A DNA stretch of 5,787 bases, taken from Acidobacteriaceae bacterium. Lineage in GTDB: Bacteria > Acidobacteriota > Terriglobia > Bryobacterales > Bryobacteraceae. Positions 1 to 5,787 of the stretch are shown one piece after another. Below the pieces are notes generated by a model, which was not told the DNA's origin, ran no database searches, and saw only the letters and a program-made list of their open reading frames with translations. The stretch is from contig JAFASD010000495.1 of NCBI GenBank assembly GCA_019244945.1, positions 1-5,787 of the forward strand. Direction: 5' to 3'. The position numbers were made by a program, and so were the translations under genes. The first letter of the stretch is position 1. Each line of letters opens with the position of its first letter.

Positions 1-1385
1 CGGTCCAGGTGGGGTCCATCTGCAATCTCGGGACCACTGGTTGCGAAAGCAACTCAGCCGGCGGAGCGGATCGCAACATGCTGGATTTTATGGATTTGAC
101 GATCGATGCTCAGGGTCGCGTGGTAGGGGCTTTTGCGGATGGCTGCGTCATAGGAAGTTGCGATGCTACCTCCTCGCCTTCTGCCTCCCGCAGCGCTCTT
201 GGAACGATTGTCCGCCAATCCGGTGGTAAACGCCTGCTGGCTGCATTCGATCCGAAGGAACCCGCCGTTCCCGCTGCCCCTCTGCTGGGTTCCGCTCTGC
301 AGAGCAAAACGGGTGTCCTGCTCTCCTGGCAAGCCCCGGATAACGGTGGTTCGCCCATCACCAGCTATAAAATCTTTCGCGGCACCGTAAGCGGTGGCGA
401 GACATTGCTCGCCACGGTCACTTCGACCAAAACCAATTACGCTGACCAGACTGTGAATCCCAGTACGAAATATTTCTACCGCGTTTCAGCTCAGAACAAG
501 ATCGGCTCGGGAACCGAGTGCGGAGAAGTCGAAACCTCGCCGGCGCCAGCTCCGCAAACGTCTTGTATTGCTCCCGGCGTGACAGTCGTAACAGACCCCA
601 CCGGTGATCAAGAGGGCGCGCCTGCCAATACTCAGCTCGACATACAATCCATTACCATCGGCGAGCCATTCACCAGTCCAACCACTCCAAACGCGCTCTC
701 CTTCAGAATGAAGGTCGAGAATCTGAATTCGCCCCTTCAGCCGAACGCATCGTGGAACATATTTTTCACCACGCCGGACGGTACCGAACATTTTGTCAAT
801 ATGAACACGGAGGGTACTTCGACAACTCCGGTCTTCCAATATGGGCACGTGACCACTCTTTCTACCGGCACTCGCAACTTGGTCACGGATGGCGCCGCCG
901 ACCCGGGAAGCACCTATACAGCCGATGGAACCATCCTGATCATCATTGATAACAGCAAGGTGGGCAATCCCGAACCAGGTAATCAGCTTGTCAACATCAA
1001 CGGTCAGACACAACTTCTCGTCGGCGGCGACGGCACAGGGCTTTTGGAAACGATCGACAGCACTTCTGCTGGAAGATACATTGTCGTGGGGAATCAATCT
1101 TGCGGTCCCCAAGCGGTCTTGACCGCAACTCCCGTATCCGGAAAAGCCCCCGTGGGCGTAAACTTCTCCGCTACCCAATCGAACGATCCGGAAGGCTACA
1201 CAATCACCTCCTACACGTTCCATTTTGGCGACGGCAAAGTTGTGACACAGTCCAGTCCCAATGTTCAGCACGTATACTCCACCCCGGGTACCTACACCGC
1301 GACGCTTACGGTAACCGATTCGAAAGGCTTGACGAGCCCGGTGATTGCGAGTGTGAAGATCACTGTTTCTCCTGTTTCTCCTTAA
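1..1385 (+). CDS. C-terminal part of a secreted BNR/sialidase-like protein with FN3 and PKD domains (5' partial)
   Basis: The frame is open to the left edge (codons begin at 3), so the GTG at 9 is probably internal and the N-terminus, including any signal peptide, is missing. Numbering from that GTG, residues 1-80 look like the last blades of a BNR/sialidase-type propeller, with the phrase DLTIDAQGRVVGAFADGC at about 29-46 and Cys pairs 5/12 and 46/51. Residues 86-178 form a fibronectin type III domain (LLSWQAPDNGGSPITSYKIF, then YFYRVSAQNKIGSG). Residues 187-365 form a beta-rich segment of unknown identity that starts at a DPTGD motif. Residues 367-455 form a PKD domain with the FGDG motif at 406-409 and the YSTPGTYTATLTVTD strand. 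FN3 and PKD modules are typical of extracellular glycan-binding or adhesive proteins. The protein ends directly after PKD, with no sorting signal or membrane anchor, so it is probably released or autotransported by an unknown route. The catalytic status of the propeller cannot be judged here. Confidence 0.85.
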   Translation, partial: VQVGSICNLGTTGCESNSAGGADRNMLDFMDLTIDAQGRVVGAFADGCVIGSCDATSSPSASRSALGTIVRQSGGKRLLAAFDPKEPAVPAAPLLGSALQSKTGVLLSWQAPDNGGSPITSYKIFRGTVSGGETLLATVTSTKTNYADQTVNPSTKYFYRVSAQNKIGSGTECGEVETSPAPAPQTSCIAPGVTVVTDPTGDQEGAPANTQLDIQSITIGEPFTSPTTPNALSFRMKVENLNSPLQPNASWNIFFTTPDGTEHFVNMNTEGTSTTPVFQYGHVTTLSTGTRNLVTDGAADPGSTYTADGTILIIIDNSKVGNPEPGNQLVNINGQTQLLVGGDGTGLLETIDSTSAGRYIVVGNQSCGPQAVLTATPVSGKAPVGVNFSATQSNDPEGYTITSYTFHFGDGKVVTQSSPNVQHVYSTPGTYTATLTVTDSKGLTSPVIASVKITVSPVSP

Positions 1386-1392
1386 GCCAAAG

Positions 1393-1947
1393 ATGAACAG
1401 CGGGCCACCGCCTTTCCTTTCCGCCGTAATGTGCTTGCTTCCCGCCTGGTTGCACATTACGGCGGCGCCGGAGACTTCGAAAATTCCCGACGCTTGCGCC
1501 CTGCTGTCGAATCCAGCTATCGAAAAGGTTCAGGGCGCGCCTTTGAAAGCGAAAAAAGGTAGCGTAGGCAAAAGCAATGCGGTAATCACATCGCAATGCT
1601 TTTTCGCTCTCGCCAACTCTTCCGATTCCATCAGCCTGGTGCTGACCATCCCTAATCCAGCGAACTCCCGGATCGGACCACGAGAGCTATGGGAAAAGTG
1701 GTTCCACGAGAGCGCTGGCCCGGAGAAAGAACCACCGCGAGAAAAAGAGACTGAGAAAGGTGCTCAGCCCGTCCCGGTCTCCGGTCTCGGAGACGAAGCT
1801 TATTGGGTTCAAAGCTTCGTGGGTACGCTTTACGTACTAAGGGGAAACGCCTTCTTCCGCATAAGCATTGGCGGAAAACAGAATGATGCCGCTCGATTGC
1901 AAAAAGCGCGTATTCTTGCAATGGATGTACTTCCAAGAATGCCATGA
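1393..1947 (+). CDS. Small exported protein of unknown function (DUF3558-like style)
   Basis: This is a 184-residue protein starting 7 bp after the preceding stop. Residues 8-25 are hydrophobic and resemble a signal peptide, with possible cleavage near ITA-AP at 23-26, but the n-region lacks the usual positive charges. An alternative start is the ATG at 1429 (Met13). The mature part has DACALLSNPAIEKVQG (33-48) and SQCFFAL (67-73), so Cys35 and Cys69 could form a disulfide. A charged, proline-rich and probably disordered stretch (108-127) follows, then GLGDEAYWV (131-139) and a beta-strand pair, VGTLYVLRGNAFFRISIGG. The order of a D-x-CALL start, a single later Cys and a G-GDEA motif recalls small exported DUF3558-type proteins, whose function is unknown. 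This resemblance is from memory, not from a search. No good ribosome binding site precedes the ATG, so translation may be coupled to the upstream gene. Its own stop overlaps an ATG in the ATGA at 1944-1947. Confidence 0.8.
   Translation: MNSGPPPFLSAVMCLLPAWLHITAAPETSKIPDACALLSNPAIEKVQGAPLKAKKGSVGKSNAVITSQCFFALANSSDSISLVLTIPNPANSRIGPRELWEKWFHESAGPEKEPPREKETEKGAQPVPVSGLGDEAYWVQSFVGTLYVLRGNAFFRISIGGKQNDAARLQKARILAMDVLPRMP
1421..1465. repeat. Perfect 14-bp inverted repeat near the 5' end of the small exported protein gene
   Basis: The left arm ccgccgtaatgtgc (1421-1434) is the exact reverse complement of the right arm gcacattacggcgg (1452-1465), separated by a 17-nt spacer. In RNA it would form a strong GC-capped hairpin starting 28 nt after the proposed ATG at 1393. 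There is no T-tract after it, so it is not a standard factor-independent terminator. It covers codons 10-25, the signal-peptide region, and includes the alternative ATG at 1429. It could act on mRNA stability or translation, be an operator for a dimeric protein, or be a relic of a short palindromic repeat. No second copy was seen in this window. Confidence 0.75.
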
Positions 1948-3298
1948 TGTCCTTAGGGGAAGCCCAAAAAAACATTCCAATTTGCCCACCCTCCCGAGAG
2001 TCCTCGAGACCCGTCATTATTGGTTTAAAACAGTCCTTCTAATTTGCATATTAGGCATCCTTGTTCTCAGGGAGCCAAAGTGCATCACCCATCCGGAGTT
2101 TTTAGCTGAGGACGGCGGGGTTATGTTTGCCCAGCAGCTTGTTTTGGGTTTCCCCGCGATCTTTCAGACCTACGCCCAGTATCTGCACGTTGTGCCGCGT
2201 CTTTTGGCTTTGCTGACGAATGCTTTCCCCGTAAGCTGGGCGCCTCTCCTTTATGCGATTGAAGCATTCGTGATAGCTGCACTCTGCTGCTGGGCCTTCA
2301 TGCTCGAGGAATTCCGACCCGTTCTTCAATCCGATGCTCTCCGAGTGATTTTGTGCTTGCTTTCGGCGATAGTTTTTCCTGCCCAGGAAATGGTGGGCGT
2401 AATAAGCGATCTCCAGTGGTTTCTCACAACCGTCGCAGTGCCGCTAATATTGGTGCCGGCGAAGCCCCGTCCAAAAACTATTCGGTTTCTCTTGCTGCTG
2501 CTCGGGCTTCTAATTGCACTCAGTGCGCCACTCACGATTGTGTTAGTCCCAGTAATCGCAATTTATGGAGTTCGCGAACGCTCGATCACAGATTTTCGAG
2601 TGGGCATCTTGGCGGGTACGCTGATTCAATGGGCTGTTATTGCCGCGCACTGGACTTCGCGCGCCGGATCATTGAGTGGTTTTGCCGCTGTAAATGGGGC
2701 GGTATTTGCGACGCTAGTAGCGTTTACCAATCAGATCGCTATGTATTGCCTTCTGGGCAAACGAGTAGTCGACCGTGTTTGGCATGAAACTTACAAGGGC
2801 GTATCCCTCGTTTTATTGCTGACTCTTAGCTGTTCTCAGCTCTGGCTTTATGTACGCGGAGGGCGACAATATCGAGAAAAAGTCCGACTGATACTTTGGT
2901 TGCTTTTCAGTTCGTTGCTTTTGGCAATCTTGCGAGGCACGGAACCTGCTTACACGGAAATGAGCGCCGTTCAGCTCTGGGGTGCTCACAGATATTTTTT
3001 CATGGGATGTTGGTGTTTTGCCTTTCTGTTTCTAACGACGATCGAAGATCGCACGCCTGGTTGGCCGGAAAGCAAGCGGTGCGCGTTGGCAGTTGTCCCT
3101 TTCTTGCTAGGCGCGATCTTCAATTTTACGCTCGCTCCGCACGCCATAACAAACTGGCAACAATACGTTCCTGAAATTCAGGCCTGGCAGACGGATAAAA
3201 GTGCCAGTCGTGCGCACGTTGAGGTGGTTATTCCCATCAGCCCACCCGGTTGGACGGTCCACCTGCCCGCGCTCCAACCAGCGTCTCAACAGAAGTAA
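1925..3298 (+). CDS. Polytopic membrane protein, GT-C glycosyltransferase-like, uncharacterised
   Basis: From the ATG at 1925 this is 457 residues with about 11 hydrophobic segments (near 32-48, 103-126, 138-153, 167-179, 187-214, 227-243, 254-277, 292-310, 320-337, 357-372 and 386-405). The loop after the first segment carries HPEFLAEDGG (56-65). An acidic pair in the first extracytoplasmic loop is the usual catalytic signature of GT-C glycosyltransferases, which use polyprenyl-phosphate sugars. Further marks are DLQWFL (162-167), HRYFF (355-359) and a C-terminal PISPPGW (437-443). I recall an uncharacterised family with this pattern in polysaccharide loci, but transferase activity is inference. 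The start is uncertain. The frame stays open back to a TTG at 1868, with ATGs at 1883, 1886 and 1925, all inside the preceding gene, and a TTG at 1982. None has a clear ribosome binding site; 1925 gives the smallest overlap using ATG. The coupled ATG at 1944 is in another frame (see the 1944-1973 entry). The neighbouring methyltransferase fits a glycan pathway. Confidence 0.75.
   Translation: MYFQECHDVLRGSPKKHSNLPTLPRVLETRHYWFKTVLLICILGILVLREPKCITHPEFLAEDGGVMFAQQLVLGFPAIFQTYAQYLHVVPRLLALLTNAFPVSWAPLLYAIEAFVIAALCCWAFMLEEFRPVLQSDALRVILCLLSAIVFPAQEMVGVISDLQWFLTTVAVPLILVPAKPRPKTIRFLLLLLGLLIALSAPLTIVLVPVIAIYGVRERSITDFRVGILAGTLIQWAVIAAHWTSRAGSLSGFAAVNGAVFATLVAFTNQIAMYCLLGKRVVDRVWHETYKGVSLVLLLTLSCSQLWLYVRGGRQYREKVRLILWLLFSSLLLAILRGTEPAYTEMSAVQLWGAHRYFFMGCWCFAFLFLTTIEDRTPGWPESKRCALAVVPFLLGAIFNFTLAPHAITNWQQYVPEIQAWQTDKSASRAHVEVVIPISPPGWTVHLPALQPASQQK
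1944..1973 (+). other. ATGA stop/start overlap followed by an A-AAA-AAC slippery heptamer (candidate frameshift start of the membrane protein)
   Basis: The ATG at 1944 overlaps the TGA stop (1945-1947) of the small exported protein, a typical translational-coupling junction. In that frame translation would end at a TAA (2040-2042) after 32 codons. It first meets A AAA AAC (1967-1973), with AAA and AAC as zero-frame codons. A -1 slip there continues at CAT 1973 in the membrane-protein frame. AGGGGA at 1955-1960 is a Shine-Dalgarno-like element 6 nt upstream of the heptamer. The predicted product would begin MMSLGEAQKN and join HSNLPTLPRVLE just before the first membrane segment. A real programmed frameshift, a one-base homopolymer error, or chance with a genuine start at 1925 all remain possible. 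Confidence 0.4.
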
Positions 3299-3385
3299 TG
3301 CGCACACGGTGCTGAGTATCCCGCGTTGGGGCCTCACCTCCGGCGCCCTAGCAAATCCCATTCGCCGTTCGGATTAGCATGAGGC

Positions 3386-4678
3386 ATGTCCTCTGGGAAG
3401 AGATTCCTGGCGCGATGGGCGAAACGCGCGCGAATTGCGGTCGCTCAGTTGAGAGAGGCGCTTGGAATCCGGAGCTTCGGGCTCTATATTGATCAGCCCG
3501 TACACGGCGAAATTCAGAATGCGTTCTTCATTATTGAAGGCTGGTTCGTTTCGAAATTTGATTCAGCGCCCATTTCTCTCCGGGTCAACAACCGCGATGT
3601 CGCGTGGACAGCCGTTGAGCGCCCCGATGTGAAGCGTATTTTCCCGAGGCGCTCTTCGCAAGGGTTCCGCGCGCCTTTGGAGGTCAGCCGCTTGCTTACA
3701 GACGAGGTGCGGAGCGATAAGCGAACCAATTTGCAGTTCGTAGAAGGTGGCGAGGTCGTAGCCGAATACGCCTTGACCATGAGTGATGAGGCGATTCGAG
3801 ATGCTGAGCTAACTCCCGGGTATCTTCGCGCAAAACGGGAGTGGCTGAAGCAGAACATGGCTTGTCCGCTATGCCCCGGGGGCTCAGGAGGGCTTCTTTT
3901 CAACGACGATCGAATCCAGTGCATCAATTGCGGCGAAATGTTTGTGAACGGTGGCACCGTCTTCGATTTCTTGCCGCAAGATCTGCGCCGGCAATTCCGA
4001 ATTGAAGATGTAGATGATGTTTCCACGCATCCTTATGACGACATCTCGAAAAGGGTGATCGAAGAGGCTCGCCGCAAAGAGGGCAAGGTTCTCGACTGCG
4101 GCTGCGGGATGCGAACGCGAGTAGACGAGGCAGTGATTTGCCTTGACGTGACGCCCTTCCCGACCGTTGATGTGTTAGCCGTTAATCAAAGATTGCCTTT
4201 CCGGAACGGCGTTTTTGATGCTGTTCTTTCTCTTAATGTTCTGGAACACGTTACCGACCCCTTTCTGTGCGCAGCGGAACTCGTTCGGGTCCTGAAGCCC
4301 GGCGGGACTCTGCATTGCTGTATTCCTTTTCTCCAACCCGAGCATGGTTATCCACACCATTACTTCAACGCAACGCGTTCGGGTCTGCGAGAGTTGTTCG
4401 CAAGCGATCTGGAAATTTTGGAACATCTCGTTCCGCGCTCCGGCGAGCCTGTATGGACCTTGCATTGGTTCTTATCCTGGTATGCTGAGCAACTGCCATC
4501 CCAAGAAAAGAAGGCTTTCTTGAAGATGCGTGTGCGGGATGTAATCGAGGAATCGCCTTCATCGTTGCTCGACGCACCCTGGGTGCGCTTCCTTTCCGAA
4601 GATGGCAAGTGGAAATTAGCGTCCACCACGGCGGCGGTGTTCCGCAAGCCGCTCACCGACGGTTTGTCCGAGCGCTAA
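3386..4678 (+). CDS. SAM-dependent class I methyltransferase with N-terminal beta-sandwich and zinc ribbon
   Basis: This 430-residue protein has three parts. Residues 33-130 look like a beta-sandwich accessory domain (FFIIEGWFVSKFDSAPISLRV, then the ERPDVKRIFPRRSSQGF pattern at 78-94), a type I recall at the N-termini of glycan-locus transferases. Residues 158-197 form a zinc ribbon with CPLC (160-163) and CINC (179-182) and end in FDFLP, like the Trm112-type ribbon before some methyltransferases. Residues 233-345 are a Methyltransf_11-type Rossmann fold: motif I KVLDCGCGM (234-242), acidic Asp254 for the ribose, DAVLSLNVLEH (278-287), LKPGG (303-307), then EHGYPHHYFNAT. A C-terminal helical region follows. 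It is predicted to be cytoplasmic. The substrate is unknown; a sugar or lipid-linked glycan is likely from the neighbouring membrane protein. An in-frame TGA at 3380-3382 makes 3386 the first possible start, although gagg at 3381-3384 is only one base from it, too close for a normal ribosome binding site. Confidence 0.88.
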   Translation: MSSGKRFLARWAKRARIAVAQLREALGIRSFGLYIDQPVHGEIQNAFFIIEGWFVSKFDSAPISLRVNNRDVAWTAVERPDVKRIFPRRSSQGFRAPLEVSRLLTDEVRSDKRTNLQFVEGGEVVAEYALTMSDEAIRDAELTPGYLRAKREWLKQNMACPLCPGGSGGLLFNDDRIQCINCGEMFVNGGTVFDFLPQDLRRQFRIEDVDDVSTHPYDDISKRVIEEARRKEGKVLDCGCGMRTRVDEAVICLDVTPFPTVDVLAVNQRLPFRNGVFDAVLSLNVLEHVTDPFLCAAELVRVLKPGGTLHCCIPFLQPEHGYPHHYFNATRSGLRELFASDLEILEHLVPRSGEPVWTLHWFLSWYAEQLPSQEKKAFLKMRVRDVIEESPSSLLDAPWVRFLSEDGKWKLASTTAAVFRKPLTDGLSER

Positions 4679-4740
4679 GAAGCGATTCTATTCCTTCGGG
4701 ATGCTGATCGAATTTCGGTCGCTCGCGCGTCTAAGTTGCG

Positions 4741-5787
4741 ATGCCCGACAAAAGCATTTTTTCTCCCGCCCGTTGGCCCGTGCTCCGTCAGTTGAAAAAC
4801 GGAGATGCTCTTGGATTGGGCGCTTCTGCCGCCTCTGACCGGACGGAATCGCTTTCCGCCAGAACCAAAACCGCAGATAGGGTAGTTCCCTCCATTTGCC
4901 CTTATTGCGCCGTCGGATGCGGACAGCTCGTTTATGTAAAGAACGAGAAGATCATCGACATCGAAGGCGATCCCGCATCTCCTATCTCACATGGATGCCT
5001 GTGTCCGAAGGGAGCGGCGACATACCAACTGGTCACCGGCCAGCATAGGATGAGCGACGTTCTATACCGGCGTCCTTACGGAAAAGCGTGGGAGAAGATT
5101 CCACTCGAGCGAGCCATGGAGATGGTCGCTGCCCGAATGAAAAAGACGCGCGACGAGAACTGGGAAGACAAAGACAAGGACGGCCGCCCTCTTCGTCGGA
5201 CTATGGCGATCGCGCACCTTGGCGGTGCCACACTCGATAACGAAGAGAATTACCTGATCAAGAAGCTCTTCACTGGATTGGGTATCGTTCAAATCGAAAA
5301 TCAGGCTCGTATTTGACACTCCTCCACGGTCCCCAGTTTGGGGACCTCATTCGGGCGCGGCGGCGCAACCACGTTCCCAGGCGATCTGGTGAACTCGGAT
5401 GTCATCGTCATTGAAGGCTCGAACATGGCCGAGTGTCATCCCGTCGCGTTTCGCTGGGTGATGCAGGCACGCGAGCGCGGCGCGACTATTATTCACGTCG
5501 ACCCGCGCTTCACGCGAACTAGCGCAGTTGCAAACATTCACGTGCCCATCCGCGCCGGTTCGGATATCGTTTTTTTGGGCGGCATCATTCATTACATTCT
5601 GAACAACGAGCGTTATTTCAGGGAATACGTTGTAAACTACACCAATGCTCCCGCGATCATCACCAAGGACTTCAAAGATACGGAAGAACTGGATGGCCTC
5701 TTCAGTGGCTGGAACAGCAAAGCAGGCAAATACGATCTCAAGACCTGGATGTATGAAGACGTGGACCCCGAGCCGGCTGGCGGCGAG
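4741..5787 (+). CDS. fdhA: Formate dehydrogenase alpha subunit, selenoprotein with in-frame TGA (3' partial)
   Basis: This is the catalytic subunit of a molybdopterin formate dehydrogenase, which oxidises formate to CO2 at a bis-MGD Mo or W centre. Reading TGA 5314-5316 as selenocysteine gives 349 residues before the right edge; FdnG-type subunits are about 1000. The 4Fe-4S ligands are Cys53, Cys56, Cys60 (CPYCAVGC) and Cys88 (CLCPKG), with Lys90 as the conserved electron-transfer lysine. Sec192 lies in QARI-U-HSSTV and is followed by His193, matching the Sec-His pair of E. coli FdnG (Sec196) and FdhF (Sec140). FGRG follows, then cofactor-binding GSNMAECHP (226-234), VDPRFTRTS (253-261) and PIRAGSD (269-275). 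The N-terminus WPVLRQLKNGDALGLGA lacks a twin-arginine signal, unlike FdnG, so a cytoplasmic enzyme is likely. An in-frame TAA at 4732-4734 leaves 4741 as the first start; no clear ribosome binding site is seen. FeS beta and other subunits are expected downstream. The symbol fdhA is generic; fdnG or fdoG would also be used. Confidence 0.95.
5314..5316 (+). other. Selenocysteine codon (TGA) of formate dehydrogenase
   Basis: The TGA is in frame with the 4741 start and is codon 192. The frame is open for 157 more codons to the window edge, and both sides match a single formate dehydrogenase alpha subunit without gap or shift. It sits at the metal-ligand position, where family members have Sec or Cys, directly before the conserved His. 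A random nonsense mutation at precisely this residue, followed by a hairpin, is very unlikely. Confidence 0.95.
5317..5346 (+). promoter_or_regulatory. Bacterial SECIS hairpin
   Basis: Immediately after the TGA, GGTCCCC (5328-5334) pairs perfectly with GGGGACC (5340-5346) around the loop AGTTT (5335-5339). The stem begins 12 nt after the TGA, the same spacing as the GGU of the E. coli fdhF SECIS upper stem as I recall it, and the loop holds a G in its second position followed by T, as SelB recognition favours. It lacks the bulged U of fdhF. The hairpin lies in coding sequence (codons for TVPSLGT) and would recruit SelB with Sec-tRNA to decode the UGA. Confidence 0.85.

Noticed and set aside
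9..11. GTG at 9 as the true start of the first gene
   Set aside because: The frame is open to the left edge, and the protein would begin in the middle of a propeller-like domain without a signal peptide.
486..1457. Long antisense ORF of 323 residues on the - strand
   Set aside because: It lies opposite a clear FN3/PKD coding region, its translation is low-complexity and rich in Arg/Gly without any recognisable domain, and it crosses the end of the sense gene. It is a codon-bias shadow.
1944..2042. A stand-alone 32-codon gene from the ATGA start
   Set aside because: The peptide has no recognisable features, and most of it overlaps the start of the membrane-protein frame. It is better explained as a coupled start before a frame change, or as chance.
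3325..3350. GC-rich hairpin in the gap between the membrane protein and the methyltransferase (ggggcc with ggcgccc)
   Set aside because: The stem is only about six pairs with a bulge and an 8-nt loop, and no T-tract follows, so it does not support a terminator call. The rest of the 87-bp gap shows no clear promoter.
3514..4026. Antisense ORF of 170 residues opposite the methyltransferase
   Set aside because: Ser/Arg-rich translation with no motifs; the sense strand encodes a clear zinc ribbon here.
4679..4740. Promoter or regulator site before the formate dehydrogenase
   Set aside because: A few 5-bp complementary patches are present, but no convincing -35/-10 pair, FNR-type or other palindromic operator could be read in these 62 bases.
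4741..5316. A truncated 191-residue formate dehydrogenase pseudogene
   Set aside because: The reading frame continues past the TGA with intact family motifs to the window end, and the TGA is at the known Sec position with a SECIS hairpin after it.

Overview
The window reads as a moderately GC-rich bacterial chromosome or metagenome contig with every supported gene on the + strand. The gene complement suggests a soil-type bacterium, most likely Acidobacteriota. The cues are a secreted BNR/sialidase-like protein with FN3 and PKD modules, a small Cys-containing exported protein, a GT-C-like membrane protein with an AEDG loop, and a methyltransferase with an N-terminal beta-sandwich. This placement is inference from protein style, not from a marker gene.

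Layout. Positions 1-1385 hold the C-terminal part of a large secreted multidomain protein that is open at the left edge. Seven bases later, 1393-1947 encodes a small exported protein of unknown function whose 5' end contains a perfect 14-bp inverted repeat. A polytopic membrane protein follows (about 1925-3298). Its start is unclear: an ATGA stop/start overlap at 1944-1947 lies in the wrong frame, but an A-AAA-AAC slippery heptamer would move translation into the long frame. After an 87-bp gap, 3386-4678 encodes a zinc-ribbon plus SAM-dependent methyltransferase that probably acts in glycan or surface-polymer synthesis. After a further 62 bp, 4741 starts the alpha subunit of a molybdenum/tungsten formate dehydrogenase, which runs off the right edge.

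Main result. The formate dehydrogenase frame carries an in-frame TGA at 5314-5316, exactly where this family has its catalytic selenocysteine (context QARI-U-HSSTV, then an FGRG motif). A perfect 7-bp hairpin with a 5-nt loop starts 12 nt after the TGA, as expected of a bacterial SECIS element. The gene should therefore be annotated as one selenoprotein continuing to the window end, not as a 191-residue truncated ORF plus a fragment.

How the genes fit together. The first four genes look like cell-surface functions: a secreted adhesin or enzyme, a small exported protein, and membrane and methyltransferase steps of a glycan pathway. They may be co-transcribed in part, since spacing is 7 bp and then overlapping. 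The formate dehydrogenase begins a separate respiratory or C1-metabolism module whose other subunits would lie beyond 5787. I see no RNA genes, insertion sequences or CRISPR, and no convincing factor-independent terminators. The two intergenic gaps (3299-3385 and 4679-4740) are short.
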